Shown: one piece after another, positions 38,301 through 50,300 of the stretch
How the letters are laid out: every line of letters starts with the position of its first letter
Numbering within the stretch: position 1 is the first letter of the stretch
Assembly (NCBI GenBank): GCA_003254925.1
Contig: QANZ01018151.1
Span: 103,476-167,475 of the forward strand
DNA from: Chamaecrista fasciculata
Lineage: Eukaryota > Streptophyta > Magnoliopsida > Fabales > Fabaceae
DNA: 64,000 bases
Reading direction: 5' to 3'
Notes under the pieces: model-generated
Database searches by the model: none
Seen by the model: only the letters and a program-made list of their open reading frames with translations
What the model was told of the DNA's origin: nothing
Position numbers and translations under genes: made by a program

Positions 38301-41300
38301 AAATAATACTTAAAAGTAGCAAATGCAAGACTTATTATAAGGCCCTTAAACTATGTGTTCCCGCAACACTAGACTTGAATGCAAGAAATTACACATAGTT
38401 CCATGCCTATTGTAATTGTTACCTAGTCCACAGTTAAGCCCATTAGAATAGTAGCCATGAATAAAGCTTAAACATTGTTATTAAAAACATACTAAAGCAT
38501 ATTTCCAAATTTGAAAGACATTCTGATAACAATCCACCAACGTTATGTGTGTATACCCATAAGGTCTCGTGGCAAGTCGCAAACTGACCACCAACCCAAC
38601 CTCTTGCCCCTGGAATCACCGGGCATTGGCTGTTAGATTCATGACCTTGTCCTATACAGGACGTGCTTAGCAACATCTGATATTTCAAGCTGCATTTGTT
38701 ACCTGATTCCTTATTTTCAGCACTACTTAAAGCTTCATTAATTATAATTATGGCATTCTCTACGTTATAAATAGGAAGGATAGTAATTAGTTAGAGCACC
38801 AAGTATAATATATTTGTACAGAAAAGTGGTGCTTTTTATTAGAGTCTGTTTGTCGAGATACTTGCTTTGCCACTGATATAATGTTGATAGAATATGCTAT
38901 TTGTTCGGTTTTTCCATCAAATGAGTTAATGAAAATTTCTGTAATTCTTAGGTCCATATAAATAAGTTCGCTTCAAGGTACAGGCAACACAATTACTAAA
39001 AAGATGCCAAATTACCATTCTAAAGTGTTCAAGGGCTTCTTCGCTAACTTTACACAGCTCTACACAAAGCTGAACCCCAGTGATCAAAACTCCATGATGC
39101 TTCTCCTTAAGTAAGGAGGCAGCAGAATTAATAAAATTTTCTGCCAAGTCTGGAACTTTCTTTATGATTCTTATAGTGCATAATGCTGCCTATATTCAAG
39201 AGAGAACACGGTCAATTCCACATAATGATAAAATTACCAATAATAGGCTGATAGCTGAATCAGTAAATGTGAAAGGTTTTATCAATTAAACTTTAAATTA
39301 CAATAATTAGTTATTACTCTTAGCCAGTAAGATATGGAAGATCATTAGAGACTGACAGTTCATTTTATTGTAGAATGAACAACTTGTTTTAGATTGAGTA
39401 CAAGAAACTACAAAGAGCAACACAATGCCCACATCCAAGAAAATAATGAAAAGAAGACAAAAACAGAATAAACACATTATATACATGTTTTAAAAGTTTA
39501 GCTTCTATCTTGAAGAACTATGACAGAATTTTACAAACAAAACAATTTTAGAGAATAACAGTATGTTAATTAGGGAACATTAAGTTGATAAACACATTTG
39601 TGGCCTCTTCTCCTTCCATTAAGTATGCATCACTAAACAACAAAAGTTCCTATATATAATCCATTTCCTCTGAAATTCCTCTACGACATAAAAGGTCTGA
39701 AGGAAGGACATGTAACTAAAAAATGCCACCTTTTTCCTGACATTTGGATCTCGAAACTGAAGCAATCTCTCAACATCTGGGGCAAGATCACGAGCCATTT
39801 CTGCTGAAGAAATGTTTCCTAAAGCACAAAGTGCAAGTCCAACTATGTACTGATTAGCATGATTAAGATCTCTGTGATTAAGTTAAGGTTGTCGACAGCA
39901 TCAGTTTTTCTTTTGGTTCTCCCATTATGTTTCAGTAGAAGATCAATATAGAGAACAAGTTTGTAAATAAGAATCTAAAAATGGAAGAATACTGAAACAG
40001 TGAAACTAAAAAGAAAAGGAAAAAAAACTGGATACTGTTTCAGCGAGTTCGTGACCAACATTAGAACCTCTTGTCTTTCATCAAGAAGCAACATGAGGCC
40101 AAGGTAACCTAATCTCTTCTCCGGAAACCCTGGGGATGCTATCAACTTGAGGCACTCCATTTGACCAAAATGTGTCGGGTAGCCAAGCATGTGTATGAAC
40201 ATTAGCTTAGCCAAATTCCGAAACCTATAGTCCTGATCATTTTCATTAATTGAAGCACGAATTGCAGCACACTCTTTTCTTACAACAGCACGTTCTTCCG
40301 CTGCTGTTTTGCAAGCACGTATGGCCCGGATCATGTCACTAGAAATGGGAATTGAATCAGATAATCAAAAGGGAAATACATAAAACTTGAACATCCATGC
40401 TAAAACAACTGCCAACATGGTAGCTGTTTATTTGATTTTGCAATAAAAAAATAATTTAAAGAAGAGTCATAAAAAAAACTAAGACAAAAACATAAAATAT
40501 ACCAACAAACATAATATAATCGCTTGAGTTTTTGACTGCACAGGACTATGCAATCATATTAAATAAGTTTGTCTCAGTGTAAAAGTCTCACAAACGATCC
40601 CCTAACTATATATAACAGAAAAAAATAAACATCGGTCAATGGCCAATGTGACATTGTTGGTCAATCTCTCTGTATATTCATCAAGGGAAACCCATTAAAC
40701 AAATAATGATAACACCACAAGAAAAAAAATATACAATTCTATGTGATTCAAATCCATCTGGTTTTCAGTAACTAAAAAGATTGTTAATGCATTGGTGTCA
40801 CTTAGCAGATGAAAAGGTCAAATAACACATTGTCTCAGCATTTGAGTCATGTGATTTCATAAACCTGGACCTCATTAATTTTTCAAATAGTTCAGTTGCT
40901 TGAAATATTAGGAACTATATTTCTGTAACTCTTAGCAGCTTAGGTGAACAAAGTTACTGGTCCTCAACAAATGTAGCAGCTGTTGCTGCATCATTTGGCT
41001 GGTCTTAGAAGTAATAACAGAGGAACTTCAAAGGTGTATAATTTTTCAAGGTAATTTGTTTGGTTGGATTAGAATGGATATGCAGAATGCAGTTTTTTTT
41101 TTCCCTTGCGTATTCATGTACTGTGGTACTGTAATTACTATCTTGGTCACAAATAAGCCATGTAGGTTGATCACTGCCATGTGATCAGACCCGACTTCGC
41201 GATTGAAAGATAAAAATCATATTTGGGAACGGTAAAACGGTGACTATTATCAACACACGTATACGAGTACGTGCCACTCACTTTGCCCTTGATCCAAAGA

Positions 41301-41369
41301 AGAAAAAAAAATTAAAACAGCAGGATCCATTTCTCACCTCAAGCGCGTCGCCGAAAAGAAGGCATTCAT
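30881..41369 (-). CDS. AP1G: AP-1 complex subunit gamma (gamma-adaptin), complete
   Basis: Eighteen exons, minus strand: 41338-41369, 40036-40338, 39730-39871, 39016-39189, 38020-38199, 36799-36953, 36123-36213, 35850-36013, 35315-35369, 34826-34948, 34608-34703, 34010-34137, 33559-33663, 33216-33475, 32385-32666, 32113-32288, 31621-31725, 30881-30976. They total 2667 nt, 888 residues, with no frame break; plant gamma-adaptins are about 870-880. Residues 1-580 are the helical-repeat trunk ([52 protein letters not shown]). Residues about 600-760 are a Ser/Pro/Gly-rich hinge with DLL motifs ([18 protein letters not shown]) that can bind clathrin. Residues about 765-888 are the ear domain ending IKNFPRDL. 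The protein is the large subunit of the AP-1 adaptor that sorts cargo into clathrin vesicles at the trans-Golgi network. Arabidopsis counterparts: At1g60070 and At1g23900. Intron 5 contains a LINE tail. Confidence 0.95.
37155..37262 (-). mobile_element. 3' tail of an RTE-type LINE
   Basis: On the minus strand the sequence encodes [15 protein letters not shown], the usual end of plant RTE-clade reverse transcriptase proteins. It is followed by the common tail with ccccacctagtgggaaaagg and a TTG repeat (plus strand 37168-37180). It is 5'-truncated, inside intron 5 of the gamma-adaptin gene, in the same orientation as the gene. Confidence 0.7.
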
Positions 41370-41591
41370 GATTGAGACTGAGAAAGCTCAATCGGATCAA
41401 ATTGAGAAGAAACAAATTGTCAAATCGAACACGATATCAATCCTGAACGACCCGGCGGAGACGGAGATCCAATTGCTTCAGCAAAATAACAATGGCTAGA
41501 GAGCTGACGAAGGGATTAGAAAGATTTCGATCTGAAATGGAGGGAGTTTGGGTTCGATTCTGTAAATTTCAGGGGAAAGCCTTTTATTTCG

Positions 41592-41625
41592 TTTCCTTTC
41601 CTTTCCTTTCCTTTCCTTTCCTTCT
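41592..41625. repeat. CTTTC pentanucleotide repeat 5' of AP-1 gamma
   Basis: About six copies of ctttc, read as GAAAG on the gene strand, about 220 bases upstream of the gamma-adaptin ATG, in the 5' UTR or promoter. Confidence 0.85.
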
Positions 41626-42103
41626 CCCTCATACATGCAATGAACGAATGCTTGTTTTTTATTGTGAATTTCTGAAACGTATTGAAAAAGCGAGCACGAA
41701 ACCGAACTCCAAAATTCTCAGAAATGACTCGAATGAGTAATGATAGTGTGACACGATATGATAGAAAAGCCACGTTATTTGTCATTGACTTTGTGTAACT
41801 TCTATAACTATTGGTCTATGGAGAATTTTTCCTCACCCAAGGGCAAAAGTAAGGAATGTTTTCTTTTCGGTGAAAAAATAAAATTGCATTTACCGAAAAA
41901 AAGAAAAAATAAAATTGCTGAAAGCCTTTACCATAGTCAATTTGAAGTCTATGTCAATTCTCATTACGGGAAGTCGTATTTGTCTAGTTCTTTTTTTTTT
42001 TTTGGCCAACTGTCTAGTTCTCAATAAACGGAATTTATTACATATTACATGCGAATCTGATTATAATTTGGACAATTAAAAGATTTTAAAATTTTAAATT
42101 CAG

Positions 42104-42392
42104 TTGTATTTTATTTAATTATTTTCCTTGTACGAAATGAATAAAATATTTAAAATAAATTAATAAATTAATATCTAAAAAATTATTCAATTAATAACTT
42201 AATTTTTAAAAAAATTAAAATACATAGTTTAGTTATTAAAAAATCAAAACAATATATTCATTAATTTTTTTCATCAACTAAGTAACATATCATTTCCATC
42301 TTTCAAAAAGTAAATAAAATTATTTTAATATTTCAAGAATTAAAATTTAATTTTAATATGAAAGATCGAACTATTAATTTTTTTAATAATTT
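42104..42392. repeat. Left member of a direct repeat bracketing the satellite
   Basis: This AT-rich segment (ttatttaattattttccttg) recurs at about 45096-45290, on the other side of the tandem array, in the same orientation with small deletions and substitutions. Confidence 0.65.
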
Positions 42393-42547
42393 TAAGCAAT
42401 ATGCATCAAATTAGTGGTACAAAACTTATAATTTCTTATATATATACTTTTGGACAATGTGCAATCCTGAAATTGAAAAATAAAACCTACTTTTTAGTCC
42501 ATAAAATTTATTCCAAAGCTATGATTTAGTCCCAAAATATTAAAAAG

Positions 42548-42996
42548 GCAAAACACCCTTTCATGCCCCTAACGTTTGCAGTGATTTTTAGTTATGCCCC
42601 TAACGTTTCATTTTGTTCAAGCATGCCCTCAATGTGCAACCAACGTTTCAATTATGCCCTCAATTTTGACTCAATGCACATGTGGCAATTTTTTTTGCTT
42701 ATGTGTCATTTTTTTTTGTCTGACTTGATTACGTGGCATCATGACTGGGCATTCTTATTTTTTTTTTCCACCTTGGCATGATGAATGGATTTACATTTTT
42801 GAACATAAAAATTGAGTAAACTAGCAAATCAGTCCCTGGATTTGCATTTTTCATCATCTTCATTCATTTTAGTCCCAAATCCTCAAAATAAAATTGTAAA
42901 GTGTCCAGAAACTCTTCCAAACATTCCACATTCGTCCTTAAAAGTATTAAAAACACTAAAACCTAAACCCTAAAACCTAAACCCTAAACCCTAAAA
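42548..42996. mobile_element. Insertion-like block in satellite unit 1, ending in telomere-like repeats
   Basis: In place of the roughly 75 bases found in other units, unit 1 carries about 450 bases of unrelated sequence with repeated gcccctaacgttt / gccctcaat phrases. It ends in a run of aaaccctaa-type heptamers (42956-42996). No clear terminal repeats were found, so the nature of the insert is uncertain. Confidence 0.4.
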
Positions 42997-43788
42997 TTGT
43001 GAGTGAAATGAACATTGGTAGCGTGAAAATGTCTCCTTTTATTTTATTTTTTTCATTTTTGATGTTTTAATTGGTTTTATATAAAAAATATAGTGTCGGA
43101 TTCTACCCGGGACGTGGAAAGTTTTTGGATTTAAGCAAGATGCATCAAATTAGTGGCACAAAATTAAACTTATAATTTCTTATATATATACTTTTGGTGA
43201 ATGTGCAATCCTGAAATTGAAAAAGAAAGCCTACTTTTTAGTCCTTAAAATTTATTCCAAAGCTATGATTTAGTCCCAAAATATTAAAAAAATACAAAGT
43301 TTATACCTATCCATCTATATAACAATTATATGAGTTGAAGTATACAAAAAATTGTGAGTGAAATAAACATTGGTAGCGTCAAAATGCCTCCTTTTATTTT
43401 TTTTCATTTGTGATGTTTAAATTGGTTTTATATAAAAAATATAGTGCTGGGTTCTATCCGGGACGTGGAAAGTTTTTGGATTTAAGCAAGATGCATCAAA
43501 TTAGTGGCACAAAACTTATAATTTCTTATATATATACTTTTGGTGAATGTGCAATCCTGAATTTGAAAAAGAAAGCCTACTTTTTCGTCCTTAAAATTTA
43601 TTCCAAAGCTATGATTTAGTCCCAAAATATTAAAAAAATACAAAGTTTATACCTATCCATTTATATAACAATTATGTGAGTTGAGGTATACAAAAAATTG
43701 TGAGTGAAATGAACATTGGTAGCGTCAAAATGCCTCATTTAATTTTTTGTTTCCATGTTTTTTATGTTTTAATTGGTTTTGTATAAAA

Positions 43789-43860
43789 CTTTCCATAAAT
43801 AGGGTCCCGGCTATTAGCCGGCACGTCCCGGCTAGTAGCCGGGACTCTATTTATGGAAAG
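43789..43860. repeat. Perfected 72-bp palindrome of the satellite
   Basis: Left arm ctttccataaatag then gtcccggctattagccgg, centre cacgt, right arm ccggctagtagccgggac then tctatttatggaaag. The arms pair over about 33 bases with very few mismatches, and the neighbouring aaaa...tttt extends pairing. GC-rich in an AT-rich setting. Sister copies: 44550-44621 and 44958-45026. Confidence 0.9.
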
Positions 43861-45085
43861 TTTTTGAATTTTAAGCAAAATGCTTCAAATTAATGGCAAA
43901 AAACTTATAATTTCTTATATGTATACTTTTAGACAATGTGCATTCCTGAAATTGAAAAAGAAAGCCTACCTTTTAGTCATGAAAATTGATTCCAAAGCTA
44001 TGATTTAGTCCCAAAATATTAAACAAATACAAAGTTTATACCTATCCATTTATATAACAATTATGTGAGTTGAAGTATATAAAAAATTGTGAGTGAAATG
44101 AACATTAGTAGCGTCAAAATGCCTCATTTAATTTTTTTTTCCACGTATTTTATGTTTTAATTGGTTTTGTATAAAACTTTCCATAAATAGGGTCCCGGCT
44201 ACTAGCCGGCACGTCCCGGCTACTAGCCGGGAAAGTTTTTGAATTTTAAGCAAAATGCTTCAAATTAATGGCAAAAAACTTATAATTTCTTATATGTAAA
44301 CTTTTGGACAATGTGCATTCCTGAAATAGAAAAAGAAAGCCTACCTTTTAGTCATGAAAATTGATTCCAAAGCTATGATTTAGTCCCAAAATATTAAAAA
44401 AATACAAAGTTTATACCTATCCATTTATATAACAATTATATTAGTTGAAGTATACAAAAATTGTGAGTGAAATGAACATTGCTAGCGTCAAAATGCCTCA
44501 TTTATTTTTTTTTTCCATTTTTTTATGTTTTAAATCGTTTTTTATAAAACTTTCCATAAATAGGGTCCCGGCTACTAGCCGGCACGTCCCGGCTAGTAGC
44601 CGGGACTCTATTTATGGAAAGTTTTTGAATTTTAAGCAAAATGCATCAAATTAGTGGCACAAAACTTATAATTTCTTATATATTTATATATATATATATA
44701 CTTTTGGTGAATGTGCAATCCTGAAATTGAAAAAAAAAAGCTACTTTTTAGTCCTTAAAATTTATTCTAAAGCTATGATTTAGTCCCAAAATATTGAAAA
44801 TATACAAAGTTTATACATATCCATTTATATAACAATTATATGAGTTGAAGTATACAAAAAAATTGTGAGTGAAATGAACATTGGTAGCGTCAAAATGTCT
44901 CATTTATTTTTTTTTTTCCATTTTTTTTTTTATGTTTTAATTGGTTCTTTATAAAACGTTCCATAAATAGGGTGCTGGGTTCTAGCCGGCACGTCCCGGC
45001 TAGAACTCGGCACTCTCTTTATGAAAATTTTTTGGATTTTAAACAATATACATTAAATTAGTGGCACGAAACTTATAATTTTTTA

Positions 45086-46043
45086 ATAGTGGCATCAAAT
45101 TGTGTTTTATTTAATTATTTTCCTTGTACGGAATGAATAAAATATTTGAAATATATTAATAATTTAATCTCTAAAAAATTATTGAATTAATAACTTATTT
45201 TTTCATCAACTAAGTAACATATCAAAGTAAATAAAATTATTTTAATATTTCAAGAATTTAAATTTATTTTTAATCTCAAAGATCGAACTATTAACTGATT
45301 AATCTTTCAAAGACAAAATTGTTATTTTTTTTTAATAATTTTTTCATGGTCTGGTCGAAGTAATAGATTTTTATGTGCACTTTCCATTTTAGCAAAAAAT
45401 TTAGGTATGAAGGTAAAATATTTAGGGTCATTAGAGAAGAATGTACCGGCTAAGCTAATAAGTATATTTAGCCACACGCTTGGCCATAAAGCAATTCACT
45501 AATCATTATCTAAATCTTTTTTTTTTTAAATAGAATCTGAATTTTATTTTGAATTGTAGTAACTCCCACAACTGAAGGACAAAAAACATATCAAGTAATC
45601 AAATCCTTACCCCAAAATAAAATAATAAAAATACTTTTCTTTCTGTGAAAACAATTTAGAATTTCTGGTTTAAGTGTTTAACTGATCTCAGAGAGACTCA
45701 AACGACTATTCTAGTATTATAACAAAAATACGGTGGCTATACTAGTTGTGGGAGCCCCCCAAATTCGCTTAAGGCATCAATATGATCTAGAAAACTCACA
45801 GCACAATTAGTGGCACCAGCAAGTACAGCAATTGATTTTATCATGTACAAGAGAAGAATTGTCAAGTCATCCACTGAACCCCACTAATTAACAAAAATGT
45901 ATACACCACATGCACATAAATGCTACTACTACTCATTTGATTTCCACTTGAAGAACCCGCATGTCAGAATGTGCTACACAATTTGCATGTACACCAAAAT
46001 CTCTCAGCAAACTGGTTTAGCAGCCGAGAAAGAATTACTTTTG
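45086..46043. other. Spacer between satellite and TPS 3' flank
   Basis: Starts with the right member of the bracketing direct repeat (about 45096-45290). The remainder is AT-rich and contains no supported gene. Confidence 0.5.
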
Positions 46044-46243
46044 GAGAAAACTCATTTTTTTAGTCCTTAAATTTGCCCCAAAATTATAATTGAATCCTTG
46101 GATATTGAAATTATACTTTTCGGTCCCTAAATGATTTACAAACATTCTTGTAAAAGAAAATATAAGACCAAACAATATATTTCCAATATCCAGGGACTGA
46201 ATTGTAATTTGACAAATTTAGAGATCAATAAATAGATTTTCTC
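46044..46243. mobile_element. 200-bp fold-back MITE downstream of TPS
   Basis: The ends gagaaaactc and gagaaaatct (right end reverse-complemented) open inverted arms of about 70 bases around the phrase ggatattgaaat. It lies 79 bases beyond the TPS stop codon, so it may be within the TPS 3' UTR. No clear target duplication. Confidence 0.6.
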
Positions 46244-46321
46244 ATTAATTTTGAAACAGCAAGGTCCCCACACTATCCCACAGGTTAAGATTCAAAACCA
46301 AAACTTCTTTCTGATTCCAAC

Positions 46322-49125
46322 TCAAACTGTGCTTTCAAAAGAAACCTGGAAGTGGGCTAGATGCCGCGGCTTAGGATTTGAAGCAGAGGCAAGGCCCTGA
46401 AGCAATTTCAAAACATCAGCAGTATCATCAAGATAATACTTGGCCTTGCTGGGTTTACTACCAACAGTGCAAGCAAAGATTTCTGGAGCTACTGGCAATG
46501 ATGGACAAGACACTGTCCTTAGTATACTCTCGAACATGTCTTCATCCGACCTATCATCTCCGATGCACATCACAAAATCGGGTGGGTTCCCACCATCTAC
46601 CAAGGTTGAAAGAATCTTTTCAGCTACCAAGCCCTTGCTTATTCCCTGCACAGAGCAAAGCAGGAATTTGGTGAGATCAATCTAGCTTTTGGGATTCAAA
46701 TTATTGTAAATAGTGAAGTAAATAGAGTTGGGAATCAGATGATTGTACCTGAGGCTTCACTTCAACAATATGCTGCCCCCTCTTAACGAGGGCTGGTTCA
46801 TTGGCAAGCACACTTTCCAGGTGATCCAACAATTCTTTTGCTTGGCAAGAACCAAAATCAGGGTCTGCATCTTGATGATGCCATACTAATGCAGTTTCCT
46901 TAATTTCAATGGTAGATCCATCTGTTGCCTCTGTATACAGAGTCATGACTGGTTCAACAATATTTTTCCAATCGAGATCAGCAGACAAGTTACTTGTTTC
47001 CCATTCTGAGTCTCCATTCCACCTGCAGCCCAAAAAAAATAAGTACAAAAACACAATGAATTTGTATAACTATTTCTTAGGGAAGGAGAAAAGAGAAATG
47101 TACAAAGTATAATCTTCCTATCACTCCAATTACACACCTTAAAAAGTACCCGTGTTCCGCAGCAAGCCCCAGCAATTTGCATGAAGTAAACCACTCACTC
47201 AGAGAATCTCTTCCCCTCCCACTGACAATGAAGACAGTATTCTTGGCATCATTACATAGAGTATTTAGCACAGATATGAGTTCAGAGCTGGGGATTTTAT
47301 TTATAGAAGATTGTGGTACAACTGTGCCATCATAATCGAGAAATATGGCCCTTCTATTGGTTCTTTTATAGGCTGAAACAATGTGATCATTGGACAACTT
47401 CCTAAAACTAGGAGAAAGAGAAACAACTCTGAACCCTAGACCCAAACCAATTCCCCAACACCTTTTGGTATAATGATCAACGCATGCCCTCTCCAAATCC
47501 TGCATGAAGCTGCGTGCCCAATAGGCTACATCATGAGAACTGACATATCGATAGTGTTTCTCATGCCTCAATTGTTTCTCTGAATCACGCATAGTAATGG
47601 CCAGATTCAGAGCATCAGCAACAGCATCAATATCCCATGGGTTGACCCTAATGGCTCCACTTAGAGAAGGGGAACAACCAATGAACTCCGACACGACAAG
47701 CATGCCTGTACGAGGAGAATCACCTTTTCTACCCAATGCTTTGTCCAGTTGATTAGTTCCTTGTCTGCAGACAACATATTTGTATGGGACCAAGTTCATA
47801 CCATCCCTCACAGCATTAACAATGCAACATTCGGCTACAGCATAATAGGCACTCTTCTCAAAACGAGGCACAGGGCGGTCAATGAGAATAACTGGCATAT
47901 AATGATTTGAGCCATAAGTATCATTGATCCTCCGGGCAATTAAAGATGTTTCTTTCTTAGCTTCTTGAACATCCTTCCCTGAACCCCTTGCAGGATTTAC
48001 AATTTGTACAAGGACAACTTTTCCCTGCAAATCTGGGTTCTGCTGGAGCAGCTGCTCCACCGCGAGAAGTTTCAAGCTGATACCCTTAAATATATCCATG
48101 TCATCAACGCCCAGGATCACCTTCCTACCCTTAAACTCTTCCTGAATCTCTTTTATTTTAGCAGATGTAGAAGAAAGATTTAACACAGATTCAAGCCTAC
48201 CCATGTGAATACCTACAGGTAGAATTTTGATATATACAGTGCGGCCAAAGTAATCGAGTCCAATATGTCCCCTCTTGGATTCATAGTCCAGACCCAGCAT
48301 TCTGCTGCAGCAAGAGAGAAAGTGACGAGCATAATCAAATGTATGGAAACCAATTAAATCAGAGTTCAACAATCCCCTCAAAATTTCATCACGTACAGGC
48401 AGAGTTCGGTAAATTTCAGATGAGGGGAAAGGACTGTGAAGGAAGAATCCAAGTTTTACTCTATTAAACCGCTTCCTCAGAAAGGTAGGCAATACCATCA
48501 AGTGATAGTCATGAACCCAAACAAAATCATCATCAGGATTAATTATTTCCATAACCTTATCTGCAAATATTTTGTTTGCAGAAACATAAGCCTGCCAAAG
48601 CATGCGATCAAAGCGCTCACCGTGATCTGCACACATAGGTAGCATGTAATGAAAGAGAGGCCACAGCTGCTGCTTACAAAAGCCAAGATAAAACTTCTTT
48701 TGGAGTTCATGTGGTAGAAATGTAGGCACACAATTGAAGTCCTCCAGTAATTTCTGAGCAACTTCTTCCTGCTCACTGGCATCTATTTCAACCTTCAGAG
48801 AACCCACATAGATAACCTCAGTATCAGATGAAAAACCATCTTTCAATTGTAATAAAATTGAGTCCTCGTCCAAACTGAAACACCATTTAGCAGTTTCTGT
48901 ATCTCTTTTAGCTTGCAATGGCAACATGTTTGCAACTATAATTTTCTTCTCTCGACACCCAGAAGAGCTAGCATCTGAATCCGCATCATTATTTCCATAA
49001 CCATCCATGTCAGAAATAATTCCAGGAACTGTCATAACTCTAGGAAGAGCTCTTGGGGTGCGAGGAACATCCGATAAGTCTCCACTAGCTAAGCCAAGGA
49101 GATTGGCATACGATCTTGATGCCAT
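46322..49125 (-). CDS. TPS9/TPS10: Class II trehalose-phosphate synthase/phosphatase-like protein, complete
   Basis: Three coding exons, minus strand: 47138-49125, 46749-47022 and 46322-46645, giving 861 residues, the family's usual length. The N-terminus MASRSYANLLGLASGDLSDV followed by TPRALPRVMTVPGII matches the Arabidopsis TPS9/TPS10 subgroup. Residues about 60-545 are the glycosyltransferase family 20 domain (WVHDYHLMVLPTFLRKRF, LHSPFPSSEIYRTLPVR, VVSEFIGCSPSLSGAIRVNP). Residues about 590-835 are the HAD phosphatase domain with DYDGT (597-601), SGRGR (634-638) and GDDRSDEDMF (783-792). Class II proteins generally lack measurable synthase activity and are thought to act in sugar and trehalose-6-phosphate signalling, including SnRK1 regulation, in the cytosol. 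The first Met of MASRSY is used because sequence upstream is 5' UTR with a splice acceptor at 49160. Arabidopsis At1g60140 (TPS10) and At1g23870 (TPS9) are the likely co-orthologues. Confidence 0.95.
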
Positions 49126-50300
49126 GATAGCGAGATTGTAATTTTTCCTTTTATATCTTTCTGTCAACACAAAGGATTAGTTCTTATCAGTATTTCACAG
49201 ATGACATAACCTTGACCATCAACTAAAATATGGCAGAGGCTTCATGCAATTATTGCCTGTGTATGAAATTGAGATAAGTATAGAAAATTGTAGATATCAT
49301 CAACCGTTCCTCTCTTTTTGAAACAATTAGGACACATTAACAGGCCTGATTCCCTACAAGTGCTCGAATGAATTTATCATATTTTGCTGCTAGCAAACAA
49401 ATTTTCTCTTTTTGAGAACAAGAAAACAACGGTAAAGAACAAAATGGAAGGGACAAATGGCATCACTAGTTGATAAGAGATCTAACGCAATAAAATCCAA
49501 TTAAGTAAAATCAGGCAATAGATTTCCTTATTCAACTTTCGTACGACATAATATCTCCCCTGATCGCAGACCACAGATATATCTCTAAGGGAAGAGTTCA
49601 CCGCAAAACTTTCTTAATTGAAACAAACAAATAAAACCACACAAGCATGAAACAAACTATTCTCTGTACATCATTCTTTAAAAAAATAAGAAACGAAAAC
49701 AAATAATTACAGAAATCAGATTTAACGCCATCGGATTTGTAGATACGAACAAAAACTGGGATTTAGTACACATCATTTGAGTTGAAAACTGATATAACTC
49801 CGGCGAATCCAAGCCACATGATAACACTACCAAACTTCAACGACGCTCAGAGTTACGCCTCACCTACCGAAAAAGAAGAACAAAACTAAACCGTAAACCA
49901 CACAAAACACAAAACGGTTTTCAAATCGTGAATCGCCACCACCAGTAACCGTCTTGTCCGCCATAAAAACTTAGTAAAAGGAGCAAAAACCACCAAAATA
50001 AAAAAAGAAACTAGATAAAACATAGAAAAAATCAGCAAGAATTGAAGCACGGATCAGAGAAAACAACAACGAAATAGAAAAGCTTCGGCAGTCAGAAACA
50101 CCAAGGCTCACCTCACAGGCTGATGCAGAAGGTCAGTAAGAACAGTAATCCCGGCGACTTGAGCAGACGTTGTATGAGAGAGAATCAGGGAGAGAGAACA
50201 AAAAGGAGGCTGCGTTGGATAGAGAGAGAAAGAGAAGGCAGAAGAAACGGATATAGAGAGAGAGAGAGAGAGAGAAAGTTTTGGAGAATGAACAAAAAAA
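49126..50300 (-). promoter_or_regulatory. TPS 5' UTR with 951-base leader intron
   Basis: On the minus strand an acceptor gttgacag precedes the coding exon (exon edge at 49160), and a donor ctgtgag/gtgagc lies at 50106-50111. This gives a leader intron 49161-50111 and an upstream non-coding exon about 50112-50300. The upstream exon holds a GA microsatellite (plus 50251-50274, CT on the gene strand), common in plant 5' leaders. The transcription start is not mapped. Confidence 0.65.

Larger units (their letters stand above)
42393..45085. repeat. Tandem array of 350-400 bp units with GC-rich palindromes
   Basis: About seven units begin with the same phrase (aagcaa.atgcatcaaatta) near 42393, 43134, 43484, 43874, 44249, 44634 and 45040 (the last partial). 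Each has a conserved body (ccaaagctatgatttagtcc; ttgtgagtgaaatgaacatt). The first unit is interrupted at about 42548-42996. Between units sit palindromes: single-arm forms at 43091-43117 and 43441-43469, complete ones at 43789-43860, 44550-44621 and 44958-45026, and a truncated one at 44177-44235. The array fills the gap between the gamma-adaptin promoter and the TPS 3' end. No protein is encoded. Confidence 0.85.

Noticed and set aside
42956..42996. Chromosome end
   Set aside because: Only a few telomere-like heptamers, interrupted and followed by genes; interstitial.
42393..45085. CRISPR-like array
   Set aside because: Units are 350-400 bp without short spacers, in a plant nuclear genome; it is a satellite.
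49126..49170. Upstream Met (MLTERYKRK...) extending the TPS protein
   Set aside because: The extension crosses a clear splice acceptor (gttgacag at 49161), and TPS9/10 relatives start at the (M)xSRS position.
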